A stretch of 64,000 nucleotides of DNA from Cyclaneusma minus (lineage: Eukaryota > Ascomycota > Leotiomycetes > Marthamycetales > Marthamycetaceae), in assembly GCA_037179335.1 (NCBI GenBank), contig JAKZHN010000007.1:1517095-1581094 (forward strand). The letters run 5' to 3'. Below, one piece after another: positions 20,663 to 30,814 of this stretch. Below the pieces are notes generated by a model. That model saw only the letters and a program-made list of their open reading frames with translations, had not been told where the DNA came from and made no database searches. The first letter of the stretch is position 1. Each line of letters starts with the position of its first letter. Both the position numbers and the translations under genes were made by a program.

Positions 20663-21419
20663 ATGGGTCTCCTGGTCGCAGCTGTCCTGGCCTCCCTTGC
20701 CAGTATGTGTTTCCGTTGCTCGCTTCCCCGCCCCCCTTTATGCTTGATCCCACTGTTAAACAACCGCTAACGATGGTCTAGTGGTCATTGCCATCATGGC
20801 ACTTGGCTGTCTCATTGGTTTTGGCGGTATGTATTTTCTTGCCACTCCCGCTTGCTACCCTCGCTTGCTACCATCGCTTGACAGAAGCTAACGAAGTCCT
20901 AGTCCATGACACCTACGCTGCTGTTGCTGGTGCGGTCTTTTTTCTCGCCCACCACGCAGCCGGTGCGGTCTTCTTTCTCGCCCACCACGCGTATGGAGTC
21001 GGCATCTACATCGCCCAACACATGGAGATAGGCTTTTTTAGCATGGTCCGATCCCTTCGTTCCGTCCGCCTTCGGGGCGATGACGTCGAGTTAGGAGAGC
21101 TGGGTCGGTGAGTACCCCTTTCTCAGATCTCTCTTTTCCCCCATCCCCTATTTCTGTGCCGATTGCTAATCACGTGCCTACTATTCAGAGACCAGATGGC
21201 ACCCAACCCGGCCTCCGTGCCACCATCTGGATCGCCAGACGCCGCTGACTGGGCCGCATCCGTACACCAAGCTCTGTAAGTGTTGATCTCTTCTCTTGAA
21301 TTCGAGTGAGGATTTGGGAACTGAGAAAACGGACTGACTTTGGTATGTGAAGGAGCCAAGTGAACTTGCCCATGGTCCTCGCGGAACCCGCCGTTGCGGT
21401 GCTCCGAGCCGAGCGTTAG
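20663..21419 (+). CDS. Small membrane protein, five exons, internal duplication
   Basis: Exons 20663-20702, 20782-20826, 20903-21107, 21189-21275 and 21353-21419 join in frame to 147 residues. Introns are 76-81 bp, with GT..AG ends and branch sites GCTAAC in introns 1 to 3. The N-terminus is MGLLVAAVLASLAMVIAIMA, strongly hydrophobic: a signal anchor or first membrane segment. Then comes a direct duplication, AGAVFFLAHHA followed by AGAVFFLAHHAYGVGIYIAQ, forming another hydrophobic stretch. A basic segment (MVRSLRSVRLRG) and an acidic one (DDVELGELG) lead to a Pro/Ala-rich tail. I do not recognise a family. Splice signals and frame agree, which argues for a real gene. The last acceptor (GTGAAG) is the weakest join. 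Confidence 0.6.
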
Positions 21420-21879
21420 GGGAGGGAGGGGAGATGGGGAGGATATTGGGGGGCTGTGGGGTGAGTGGGGGATTGGGGGATAGGGGACCGGCGTTTGTTT
21501 CTTTAGTGCGATTGTTTAGATACTCCGCCTCCGGGCAAAAAGACGGCCTCTCCTCCTTCACTCTCGAACTTTGAAGGTGTTGCCGTGCTTGCTAACAGGT
21601 GATGTGAAGCTGCTGAGGCTACCCAATCGGGCTAGCGGCAGCTCCCCTTTGCATAGCTGGGTTCTTTTGCTATAAAAGAAGGCGGTTCCTTCCCCAGCTC
21701 TTCTTTTCCCAGGCCCACGCCGAGCGTTAGGGGAGGGGAGGATGCTGGAGGGTTGCGCGGGCTGGGTCGGTTTGGGGAAAACTCTTTGTGCAGCGTGTAG
21801 ACGAGTTGGTCTACGGGCATAGATAACACCTACCTTATTTGGGGTTTGACACAGATGCACAACACGACAAAGCGATGGC

Positions 21880-22480
21880 ACTCGCGAGAAAGAAATGAAT
21901 TTCACACATCTTTCGGGCTTCGATAAAAATATCGTAGAAATGCGCGTCTAATTGTGACTTGCAAGATGGGAGAGAACCAGTGATTCGTCTAGGCTTCGAC
22001 AGCGATTCACACATGAGAAAAGGGCCTCCACTTGGGAGATAGACTGTATTTGCGAAAAATACATGGACATTGCACTTCGTCCAGATATCGGTAGAAGAAT
22101 CGTAAATGCGTGCATTATGACTTGCGACAAAGACACAAAGATGGGACCTTCTCCGGGCTTCGACAGTGATTCCCACACATGAGAAAATATGCCCAACTTG
22201 CGAGAAAGACATGGAAATTGCACTTTTTCCAGGCATCAGTAGAAGAATCTTGAACTGTGAGCACAATGGTGACTTGCAAGAAAAGTACAGAAGTCACACT
22301 TTGTCCAGGGATAGACAATAATTCCGCAACATGAGAAAAGGGACTCAAATTGAGAGACTGACATGAACATGACACTTCACGTCCAGGCATCGGTAGGATG
22401 ATTTTTCGATACGAGGATTTGCTTGACTTGCGAGAAAGACATAGATATGAGACCTCGTCCAGGCTACGACTGGTATTGCG
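21880..22480. repeat. Degenerate ~160 bp tandem repeat, about four units
   Basis: GACTTGC(A/G)A starts units at 21,955, 22,119, 22,271 and 22,434, spacing 164, 152 and 163 bp. Each unit contains two related half-units, each with ACTTGCGAGAAAGACAT-like and GTCCAGGCxTCG-like parts, so the basic period is about 80 bp arranged as a higher-order dimer. A minus-strand frame of 143 codons crosses it, but the copies do not conserve it. Confidence 0.7.
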
Positions 22481-23440
22481 AGTTCGGTGGGTAGAGTTGG
22501 AAGCAAGCAAGCAGCATTATCACAGACCTAGAGGATCTTGGGAAATAACAAAACTTTCAGAACAGGAATACTTGTTTGGTCAAAACAAGAGAAACCCCGA
22601 ATGACATGAAATCGACCGACTCGTGAAATTTCATTTCGCAGCTGAAAGGAAACGCTTTTATAGCAGAGGCTAGGTAAAGAACACCAGCAGACTGATGTCA
22701 TTCTGTAAGCGTGAAGCGAAGATGAACCTGGGTATTTCATCTTCACCTGTTTGTTTCCAGTCTTGCGGAAAATCATTCTCGCAACACGAGCGACTCTTAA
22801 GCGAGATCCACTAGCGGAGACCATCTAGACATAAAACAGAGCTTCGCCCGGGCTGTCCCTCCGTCCCTTCTTCTTCCTTTCTCTCCTGGGAAGACGATCT
22901 GCACAGAATGAATGATTCGATTCTGGAAGCTGTGAGTGGGTTTGTAAGTCTTCGTGATGTCCACCTTCGTGATGTCCTGGGTCCACCCAAGTCGCTGCGA
23001 CATGGTTCCTTTCGGTCCTCTCTGCGTGGAGAGCAGATGCTATGAAGTAAAGTGGCTGGCCTTCTCTTTCCGTCGAGTCGATGTTCGTGCAGCTAGGCTG
23101 GACAATCTCCATTTCCCACATTCTCTACTCATTTCATCGTCAGAACACCAATGTCTTTCTTCAGATGCTCATTAAGCTGGCTGCGTGGTATTGCCCGTCA
23201 ACTCCACAAGTCAGGCTGCTCGGAGCTGCACTGGCAAAGAGCCAAGTCTCCTTCCGACTTGCCATCCATATCTTCGGCTTCCCGTCCTGGACGTTTCCTA
23301 TGCTAACTCCATCATTCGACTTTCTCCGCCAAGGGTAGACTTGACGACTGCCTTCAATTCATGACTTTGGAGACCAGGTCTCCCGACTCCGAGGTGAACT
23401 TCCCGGGGACTCGCCAATTCTGCACTTGTGGGTGCCCAGC
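22481..23440. other. Intergenic, no gene seen
   Basis: About 960 bp between two repeat arrays. Short ORFs on both strands have no shared features or splice structure that I can support. Confidence 0.5.
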
Positions 23441-23450
23441 TGTCACGGTA

Positions 23451-23456
23451 TAAAGC
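23451..23456 (+). promoter_or_regulatory. TATA-like box upstream of the 180 bp array
   Basis: CACGGTATAAAGCG is followed by a C/T-rich stretch (CTTCCCTCTTCCCCGCCC) typical of fungal core promoters. It lies about 130 bp before the first unit of the 180 bp array and 1.78 kb before the ATG at 25,235. It could drive a long leader transcript through the array (inference). Confidence 0.4.
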
Positions 23457-23499
23457 GACTTCCCTCTTCCCCGCCCGCTTCCTTTGACCGTCTTCCATA

Positions 23500-24498
23500 C
23501 ATCTTCTTTTTCTCAGCTCGCAGCTCACCCCAACCCTGCAGCCTCGAGATCCGAGTTCGAAGCCAGGACTCGTCAAAATTCAAGGCATCCTACTCTCTTG
23601 AGGTATTCAATCTTCGTCTCCCATCTCCATCCCGCTCTTCCTCACCCACAACGTACCCTTTTCCCTCCTCTAACCCCAGCCTGAACAAGGCCTTACCCAC
23701 AAGCTGATCAAGACCTCAAGACCTTCACCAGTGCTTGAGAGCCACGGCCCGATCACAGTCAAGGTACGTACCCCACTCCTTCGAGCTCTTGCATCTTCGT
23801 CTCCCCTCTTCGTCTCCCTCTTCCTCACACTCATCTTACCCTCTCGTCTCCAAGCTCAGCCTCCAGACGCAACTCACAAGCTGACCAAGATCACAAGACC
23901 TTCATAGGATCTAGGAGCCACGACCCGATCACAATCAAGGTACGTACCCCATTCCCTCGAGCTCCTCCGTCCTTGTCTGCCATTTTCCTCCTGCTCTTCT
24001 CCAACCCCATCGTAAACCCCTCCTAGCCCTCCAACCTCAGCCTGAAGGCCCCACTCACCAAGACTTCCAGACTCTTAGACCTTCACCGGTGCTTGGAACC
24101 ACGACCTAATCACATGCAAGGTACATACCCCACTCTCTTCAACTCTTGCATCTTCGTCTGCCCTCTACCTTTTCTCCCCCACCCACAGTACCATACCCAC
24201 CTCTCTCTCCGAAGCCCAGCCTGGGGATCCTGCACACAAGCTGACAAAGCCTCAAGACCTGCACCAGTGCCTGGGACCCAAGGACTAACCACAATCGAGG
24301 TACGTCACTTTCTTGAGCTCTTCAGACTCGATCTTCTCTCTTCCTCCCGGTCTTCCCCCTCCTCCTTATCCTCTGCACACACGTTCCACACTCTCCTCCC
24401 TCAATCAACCTCAGTCTGGAGAGCTTGCTCCCAAACTGATCAAGACTTGAAGCCACTCAGCATTGTCTGGGTCCAGGATCCTTTCATAGTCAAGGTAT
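23500..24498 (+). repeat. ~180 bp tandem array of exon/intron-like cassettes
   Basis: Units end at AAG|GCATCC (23,583), AAG|GTACGT (23,763), AAG|GTACGT (23,939), AAG|GTACAT (24,120), GAG|GTACGT (24,299) and AAG|GTATCC (24,494). Spacing is about 176-195 bp. Each begins with a pyrimidine tract and CAG|CCTG (or CAG|CCTC, CAG|TCTG) and contains CACAAGCTGACCAAGAC and CCACGACCxxATCACA-like sequence. Four successive 'exonic' pieces between CAG and AAG are exactly 80 bp by my count although their sequences have diverged, and the intervening 'intronic' part is about 95-115 bp. Eighty is not a multiple of three and stops occur, so it is not a simple coding repeat. Confidence 0.7.
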
Positions 24499-25234
24499 CC
24501 CATTCTGTTGGGCTCTTCAATTTTCCCTCTGCTCTTGCATCTTTCCACTGGTCGCCAGATACTTCTGCTCGAACGCTTCCATCTTCACTGCTAACACATG
24601 TGCAGCCTCACCTACCCACCTTTACCTTCCAGCTAGCTTCGCTTGAGCTGTGCGGGTCTCCGGCCTGCAACTCAGCTTTTCGTCCCCACACCACACACTC
24701 TTCACGACTTGCAGCTTCACCTGGAGCCTGCTTCGCTTGAAGCCTGATTCACAATTCAGCTGGACCAAAACCTCCTTCACAACGGCTCCGAACATATTCG
24801 TTTAGGTAAGCTCTCTTTCTCTCAGTCGAGCTGTCAGTCTCTCTCGTTTCGTCTTTGGGGTTCACGGCGAAGCCACCGTTTGGAAGATGCAACAGCGAAT
24901 CACTCTCTTGCATTTTTGGAGTGCCCTACCTGCCCAAGCATTCACCTCACCAAGCGCTTCTGCCTCTTTCAAGGATCTCTCCGAACAAGCATGGTTGCCA
25001 GCCAAGATCTGTCAATTTTGGAAGACTTCGACTCTCACCATACGTGTGGACTTTCTTTTTGCCTTCCTTTATCGAGACCCCATCTTCAATCTCATTTTTG
25101 TTCTGGTTCGTTGGCATCTGAGAGCATTCAATACCTCTCCTGCTGCTGCATTCAAACCATGCGAATGCTTCTCAATTGCAATTTCTTCATCCTGTGGGGA
25201 GATGTGCCTCGGTTGACCAAGTCTTGTAGCAAAC
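24499..25234. other. Putative leader region upstream of ORF 25,235
   Basis: No supported coding gene. Plus-strand frames are open over 24,855-25,257 but share no recognisable domain and overlap each other. The interval likely carries the 5' leader or promoter of the next gene. Confidence 0.4.
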
Positions 25235-26853
25235 ATGGACGAGAACTTCTTCGATGAGGAGATGGCGGCCGAAGCTGAGTCACAACCTGATGAGCAACAA
25301 GAGCCGCAAGCACAGCCAGCAAGGGCGCCTCGCACCGGTGTGCGAGAGCTCCGTCGACTCCTAGCAGAAGCTACAGAGAAGCTTGCAAGGGGCATCGAAC
25401 AACATGGAGACTGGGATGCCCCACCTGTCATCCCAACTGTAAGTCACCTCGTTCTATTCCATGAGTGTCTCGTTTGTGTCATCCTAACTGAGGTCAGAAC
25501 TGGTGGGATGATCTTTCACAGGCCTATGTCGATACTGAAGAGGACAGTATAGAGCGCAAGAAGGCCGAAGAAGCGGCTTACACAAAGGCATGCAAGCTTA
25601 ACAATATGACCAAGGATGTTGCATACCATGGTCTGCGGTACGGTCCATTAGCTGGACCAAACGACCAGGAAGAGCAAGACCCCGAGCTCGACGATGTTGT
25701 CCGCCCAATACCCGACGATGACCAGGACAGAGACATCGAGCAAGTTGTCCGCGACCCAGAAGCGAACTTTGTCGCGGGCCAACCTTTCAGGTTGATGGAC
25801 CTGTTCAAAGCGCTTCCGAGGTCTGCCGTTATCCGGATCTTTCTCCTGCTTTTGAAGAAGCCGCGCCCGATCCACTGTATTGCCAGAATGGACAAGTTCT
25901 CGCAATATCCCTATGATGCTCCCACGGGCTTTCACGACAGATTGCCTCGGCGATTTTGGTGGGGTACTGGAACATGCAACATCAACACTGCTCCAAAGCC
26001 AAGAGAAGTCCTTACTCTTCTGGAAGTGAACAAGTTCTTTTTCGAGGTAGGTCTCGAAGCCTTCTTCACCATGAACACTTTCGTCTTCAACTCCTTCGGT
26101 GAGTTCAATATGTTCTTCCGCGGAATCGGACCTGCCCGTCGCCAGCGATTCCGCAACATGATTCTGGTCTGGGTTGGCTCTCTTGGAGCCACTGTCGACC
26201 CCAAACGCAAGACAGTGTCATCCATACGCACCAAACCGCTAATGATGTTGACACAACCTCGCAAGCTCGCAACCTTCGAGATCCTCGTCGACAAGCAAAG
26301 ACCCCAGCGTGCCAGAGAGCTGCCTGCAAGACGCACTGTCCTGGAAAATCGGAGCGCAGCCGACCCCGACTACTTCGGAAACCGAAACCTGTTAACTCTA
26401 ACAGGACTTCCCGAGCTCAAGAAGGTTCGGGGGGTAGTCGAATTTTCCATATATGACTTCAAGGCCCCAATATATCTAACAGACGGGTCAAGGGCACTCA
26501 TCAGAGACCGCGACTTCCTTACGCTAGTGAAATACACGATTACGAAGCCCACGAATCGCTATCCGTCCTATGGCGACGAGGGAGGCCACAATGGAGCTGA
26601 TGGGCCTGGCCCTAACTGGCGGGATCGACGCGATCCACGCGATGCGGACGATTCTGGTCCAGATGATGGTCCAGATGGTTCTGGCGATGAGTTCGAACCG
26701 GATTACGATGATCAAGGCGCGGAGATCATCCGAATCCCTGTCCCTGGTAGAGATGGATTTTTGCCTTTGGTTGGGCCACTGGATCAACCTCCGAATGGCG
26801 ACATGCGACCACACGAGACTGCACATGAGCAAATTGAACGCATGAGGCATTAG
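25235..26853 (+). CDS. Fungal protein of unknown function, two exons
   Basis: Exon 1 (25235-25438) begins MDENFFDEEMAAEAESQPDE and joins exon 2 (25522-26853) through an 83 bp intron, giving 511 residues. The N-terminal 130 residues are acidic. The middle (about residues 160-290) is ordered: REVLTLLEVNKFFFEVGLEA, NTFVFNSFGEFNMFFRGIGP and RQRFRNMILVWVGSL. This aromatic 'N-x-F-x-F ... F-x-x-I-G ... R' layout is common in large fungal families of uncharacterised proteins such as DUF7730-type (my recollection, unconfirmed). The C-terminus is a Pro/Asp-rich tail with RDRRDPRDADDSGPDDG. It ends at a single TAG, after which the same frame stays open for 689 codons. Confidence 0.75.
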
Positions 26854-28923
26854 GGTTGGATCGATGAGATTCTTGACGACATCCACAAACACACCCAATA
26901 CCAACCTCGCCCGCCAGGAAGGCTCAACTCTTTGCCACAAGACAACAATTTCGAATTCTGGCCAGATCAAGAATTTGACGAAGAGTCAGAGCGCTCGGAG
27001 ATTGACCCAGACGTTTTCCGGAGGCCCAGTCCCAGTGTTCCCTATGATGGTGGCAGCGATCCGGACCTCCCCAGAGACAATGACAGCCCCATGTCTCGTC
27101 ACTCTGATGTCTTTGACCGCAACAGCGATGACGATGACCAAAGCTCCCGACCGTCAAGCCCAGATCTTCCTGAAGACCCTCGCACACCTTATTTCCCTGG
27201 CGCACGAAACCCGCAACCTCGACCTCGTCCAACTGGTCACCCCAACCCATCCCGTCGCAACCCGGGTAACGCGGCGGCCTTGGAGAGACGACGCCTTCAG
27301 CGTGAAGCAGCACGAGAAGCCGAGGCCAACGAAGCTCGCGATCGTATTGCTTCGCGTAGCCAGTTCCAACAATCCTCGCCGTCTCGTGCACAGCGTAGAA
27401 GGCAATCCCAGCAGCCGTCACCAGACCCATACGCAAACCGCCCATTGGTAGGTCGCCGCCAACCAGGGTACCTAGCGGTCGTGCAGAGAAGTCGTGAGCG
27501 TCGAGCAGCGCGAGAAGCACGAGAAGCCGAGGCCAATGAAGCCCGCAATCATATTGCTTCGCGTAATCAGTCACAGCAATCCTCGCCGCCTCCCGCACCA
27601 CCTAGGAGACAATCCCAGCAGTCCTCGCCTTCGCCACAGCCCCCAGTGAGATTCAGTCATTTTAACATCATAGCTTTGGCTGAACATGCTGCAAGCTTCT
27701 GGCATCCTCCTCCTCGCTATGCTCGCAAGAGCGTGCCGAGTGAGAACATGGTCAACAATGGAAGAAGACCTGTGCCCCGCGGTGGTTTTGTGCCAGATAG
27801 TGATGATGATGATGATGAAATGGACGATGTCCGACAATCCCCATCTGTCAGAGCAGGCCCTGGATCCTCGAGGCCGGCAACCTCCAGACAAGCTACTGCG
27901 CGTGCAAGCTCCCAGGCTGAAGAAAGTCGGCCCATGGGGCTTGGAGTCCGTGGACGCGGCGGTCTGGTTTTAAATGATGAGACCGGTGAGAGGGCTGACA
28001 GCGCCGGAGCTGGAAGTGCCAGAGCTGCAACCCGTCAAATTATTGATCTGACGCTGGAATCGGATGAAGACATAGTAATGGTGGATTTGACCAGAGAAGA
28101 AAGTGAAGAGGTCAAATCGGAGCGCGGTTCAAAAGCGCCAGGAGCTCGTCCATCAAGCGAGAACGAGGCGTCCGGCGGTGCTTTGGACGAAGATGAATCC
28201 GATCCTTTCGTGCTACCACAAGACATCAGAGATCGCCTCACCAGAATAGGCCATGAGAGAGATGAGAGAGAGCTTGCGATTTCAAGGCAATCAGCTCCGC
28301 CAACCCATAGTGAGAACTCACAGGCCCAGCAAAGCGACAGACCTGAGACCAGCTCGGAAACTCCCATTACTCGCCGAGCCGAGTCGGACCGACCCCAGTT
28401 ACCAGGAGAACAAGTTTCTCGTGAGTCGCTCGAGCGTTTCGGCTCGCAATGGCGTGCTGGAGATTCCAGATCCGCTTCATCGCCTCTGAGGCAGAGTGAG
28501 ACGGCGGCAACTCAGCAGCCCCGCTTCGGCGCTGACATTGTGATCCCGGATTCTGAAGGTGAAGACGATGATCCCTTGATCCAGCAAGCAAAGACTGAGA
28601 GCCTTGCATCTGCTTCATCAAAGCCTGGATCGCAAGAAACGGATGATCCGAGCTTCCAGCAAGCGATTAGGGAGAGTTTGGAATCAGAAGAGGCGAGGCG
28701 TTCAGTTTCGGCAAGACCTGGAATGCAAGAAGATGATCCCTCGATTCATCAAGCGATCGAGGAGAGTATCGCATCTGCCAGAGCACACACTTCAGTGCAA
28801 GATGATGATCCAAATTTCCAGCAAGCTATAAGGGAGAGTTTGGAAATAGAAGCGGCTAGGCGTTCGGCTTCGAGGAAACCTGAGGTGGATGGAGACGATG
28901 GATGGGAGATGCTCAGTGAATAA
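26854..28923 (+). CDS. SIM- and UIM-containing ORF, possibly 3' part of the preceding gene
   Basis: The frame is open for 689 codons directly after TAG 26,851-26,853, with no ATG until 27,091 (PMSRHSD). Most of it is disordered, rich in Arg, Ser, Gln and Glu. Around 28,039-28,100 it reads QIIDLTLESDED then IVMVDLTREESEE, textbook SUMO-interacting motifs, and DIVIPDSEGEDDD at 28,534 is a third. Four tandem ubiquitin-interacting motifs follow: DDPLIQQAKTESL, DDPSFQQAIRESLESEEA, DDPSIHQAIEESI and DDPNFQQAIRESLEIEAA, each with the acidic patch, the central Ala and the Ser. The protein ends DGWEMLSE. This is the combination seen in readers of mixed SUMO/ubiquitin chains such as RAP80 (established for RAP80; inference here). 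Either it is a separate gene with a distal start, or one 1,200-residue gene broken by a nonsense codon, or the TAG is removed or read through. Confidence 0.7.
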   Translation, partial: GWIDEILDDIHKHTQYQPRPPGRLNSLPQDNNFEFWPDQEFDEESERSEIDPDVFRRPSPSVPYDGGSDPDLPRDNDSPMSRHSDVFDRNSDDDDQSSRPSSPDLPEDPRTPYFPGARNPQPRPRPTGHPNPSRRNPGNAAALERRRLQREAAREAEANEARDRIASRSQFQQSSPSRAQRRRQSQQPSPDPYANRPLVGRRQPGYLAVVQRSRERRAAREAREAEANEARNHIASRNQSQQSSPPPAPPRRQSQQSSPSPQPPVRFSHFNIIALAEHAASFWHPPPRYARKSVPSENMVNNGRRPVPRGGFVPDSDDDDDEMDDVRQSPSVRAGPGSSRPATSRQATARASSQAEESRPMGLGVRGRGGLVLNDETGERADSAGAGSARAATRQIIDLTLESDEDIVMVDLTREESEEVKSERGSKAPGARPSSENEASGGALDEDESDPFVLPQDIRDRLTRIGHERDERELAISRQSAPPTHSENSQAQQSDRPETSSETPITRRAESDRPQLPGEQVSRESLERFGSQWRAGDSRSASSPLRQSETAATQQPRFGADIVIPDSEGEDDDPLIQQAKTESLASASSKPGSQETDDPSFQQAIRESLESEEARRSVSARPGMQEDDPSIHQAIEESIASARAHTSVQDDDPNFQQAIRESLEIEAARRSASRKPEVDGDDGWEMLSE

Positions 28924-28988
28924 CACGATTGACATCTAGCTCTCTTTGCAGCCCGAGCAAACAGTCGACATCGACAGTCCTCTTCGCA

Positions 28989-29067
28989 GCCCGAGCGAAG
29001 ACTGTCGATGTTCGGTTCTTCTTTCGACCCCCAGAACAAACTTCGCATCGACAGTCTTCGCTCGGGC
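28989..29067. repeat. Perfect 22 bp inverted repeat, 35 bp loop
   Basis: The arm 28,989-29,010 (GCCCGAGCGAAGACTGTCGA plus TG) is the exact reverse complement of 29,046-29,067, with 29,011-29,045 between them. It lies 65 bp after the stop codon of the UIM ORF, so in a transcript of that gene it would be a stable 3' UTR hairpin. It could also be an inverted first unit of the 94 bp repeat that follows. Confidence 0.85.
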
Positions 29068-29340
29068 GTCAGTCTTTTTCAAAAATCGAGCCGGATTGTC
29101 GATGTCTGGTTCTTCTTTCGACTCCCAGAACAAAATTCGTATCGAAAGTCTTCGCTCGGGTCTCAGTCTTTTTCGCAAACCGAGCCAAACTGTCGATATT
29201 CAACTTCGCTTTCAACTCCCAGCAATATCTTCGCATCGACAGTCTTCGCTCGGGCGTCAGTCTTTTTCGCAAACCAAGCCGGACTGTCGATGTCCGGTTC
29301 TTCTTTCGATCCCCATCAGAACATTCGCATCGACATCCTC
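29046..29340. repeat. 94 bp tandem repeat, about three units
   Basis: CATCGACAGTCTTCGCTCGG starts at 29,046; variants follow at about 29,140 and 29,234, a period of 94 bp. Each continues with GTCAGTCTTTTTCGCAAACC-like and GTTCTTCTTTCGACTCCC-like parts. A degraded further copy starts near 29,328. Frames open across it because few stops arise in the unit, but no gene is supported. Confidence 0.75.
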
Positions 29341-30814
29341 TTCACAACCCCGAACGAGATTGACAATGTTCAGTTCTTCTTTCGAAATACCACAAAAAAA
29401 CCAAATTGCAATTCATCCAGTGCATCCATTCATTCATTTCATCGCCTACATCCCGTCAGCACCTAATCAGCAACCACACACCAAAAGCCAAAAAAAAAAA
29501 ACATATACCCCCAAATCACATTACATTTCCAAACACGTCCAACCCCAAAAACAAGTCACATAACACCTTTCTTTTTTCAAACCAAAAAAATGTACATAGT
29601 TCATACCCCCTCAGAAGTGCAAGGCGGCGCACGGGATTCAGAAAACAGTCGTTACCTTTCAAAACCCAGATGGAGCAGATATCTTTGCAGCAAGGAGGCT
29701 GGAGATGGCCGGTGGATAGGAGAGTTAATAAGGTGGAAGAAAAGGGAGAAATCGGCCAGCCATTCGTTTACACAGAAGGGGAATAAAACTTTACCACAAA
29801 TTGCTGCAGTACAAAAATGATATGTGATATGTGATATGTGATGTGATGAAATAAGTCTGCGTACAGGTTATGAATTCTAAGGTGTACCGCATGACCCGAG
29901 TCATCACCAGAAAACCAAGTGTCGAAGTCGTGCCAAATGAGCAGAAACTGATCGATGAATCCGCGAGTATGATCGGACTGAGATCCGGATTCCCAAAATT
30001 TAGCGGTGGGGAAAGCTTGTTTTCGTGGCCCTGTAGGCTTCTGGCTGATTCGGAAAAGACTTGCTGGGCCTAGAGGTGTGGCTGCAGGCGAGCTGGCTGG
30101 GGAAGAGTCCCATGATGGATTATGGTCGAGAGGGCTTTTTGGTTGTATGGAGGAACGAAGCGGAAAGACTGCCACAGCGGGGAGTTCGTATCGTGTATGC
30201 TGTGCAGTAACAGCGCCGTGACATGCTGCAGTACAATGCCGGGGGACGTGTAAGCTTCCCTTCAGCGATGCAATGGCGTTCTTCTTTTCTTTATGTGCCA
30301 GCTGCTTCGAGAATGCTCTGGTGGTGATACAGCGATCGTCGGGGCCGTAGGGACATCTGCTTAGGTAGCTTGCTCGAATATGAGGAGTCTATTGATGCGG
30401 AGCTTGCCTTTGACCTGTGTGCTGCAGTGGTCTCGCCGAGCCAGTCAATGCCCAGTAATTCGCATCTTCCACAAGCAACTTCTCTCCTTCTCGAAGGTAT
30501 TCAGCCCGCGTCGTAGCTAGACACCACGTAGCCATAGACTCATCCGCCTCCTGATAAAACGCAGCGTCACTCACATTCGCCGCAGAAGAGTCACCGTCGC
30601 CGGTGGTTTCAGTGAAGAGCATGCATTGCGAAACATAACAGAACCAACTCTCCCGATCATCTCGCACCCCGTCTTCCCTTATTCATAGCAGTTCCCCCTC
30701 TATTATAGAAAAGAAACACCGAATGCAACCACGGCCCGCCCCTGTATGTACAGCGCCAATTCGAAAGTTGACTCTGGCCCACCTGCTCCCAACACTTGAG
30801 AATATCCATCCGCT
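29341..30814. other. Intergenic, no supported gene
   Basis: The first part is A-rich, with a short tandem (GTGATATGTGATATGTGAT) at about 29,823-29,846. A minus-strand frame at 30,389-30,667 (ending ARPLQHTGQRQAPHQ) is open for 92 codons and reads like protein (FYQEADESMATWCLATTRAE). It has no ATG before SQCMLFT and I cannot find a splice partner, so I leave it uncalled. Confidence 0.5.

Noticed and set aside
21835..22266. 143-codon minus-strand ORF
   Set aside because: It crosses the 160 bp tandem repeat; the repeat copies do not preserve the frame.
23450..24498. CRISPR-like array because of regular 180 bp spacing
   Set aside because: Eukaryotic context, long diverged units, no short identical repeats with unique spacers, no cas genes.
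26747..26853. Intron ending at CATTAG that would remove the in-frame TAG (donor CCCTG|GTAGAG)
   Set aside because: The join shifts phase and meets a stop after a few codons.
28929..29563. Plus-strand ORFs of up to 205 codons after the UIM gene
   Set aside because: They arise from the 94 bp direct repeat, open in several frames at once, with no splice or domain evidence.
30389..30667. 92-codon minus ORF rich in acidic residues
   Set aside because: No start codon near its beginning and no splice partner; kept as a note only.
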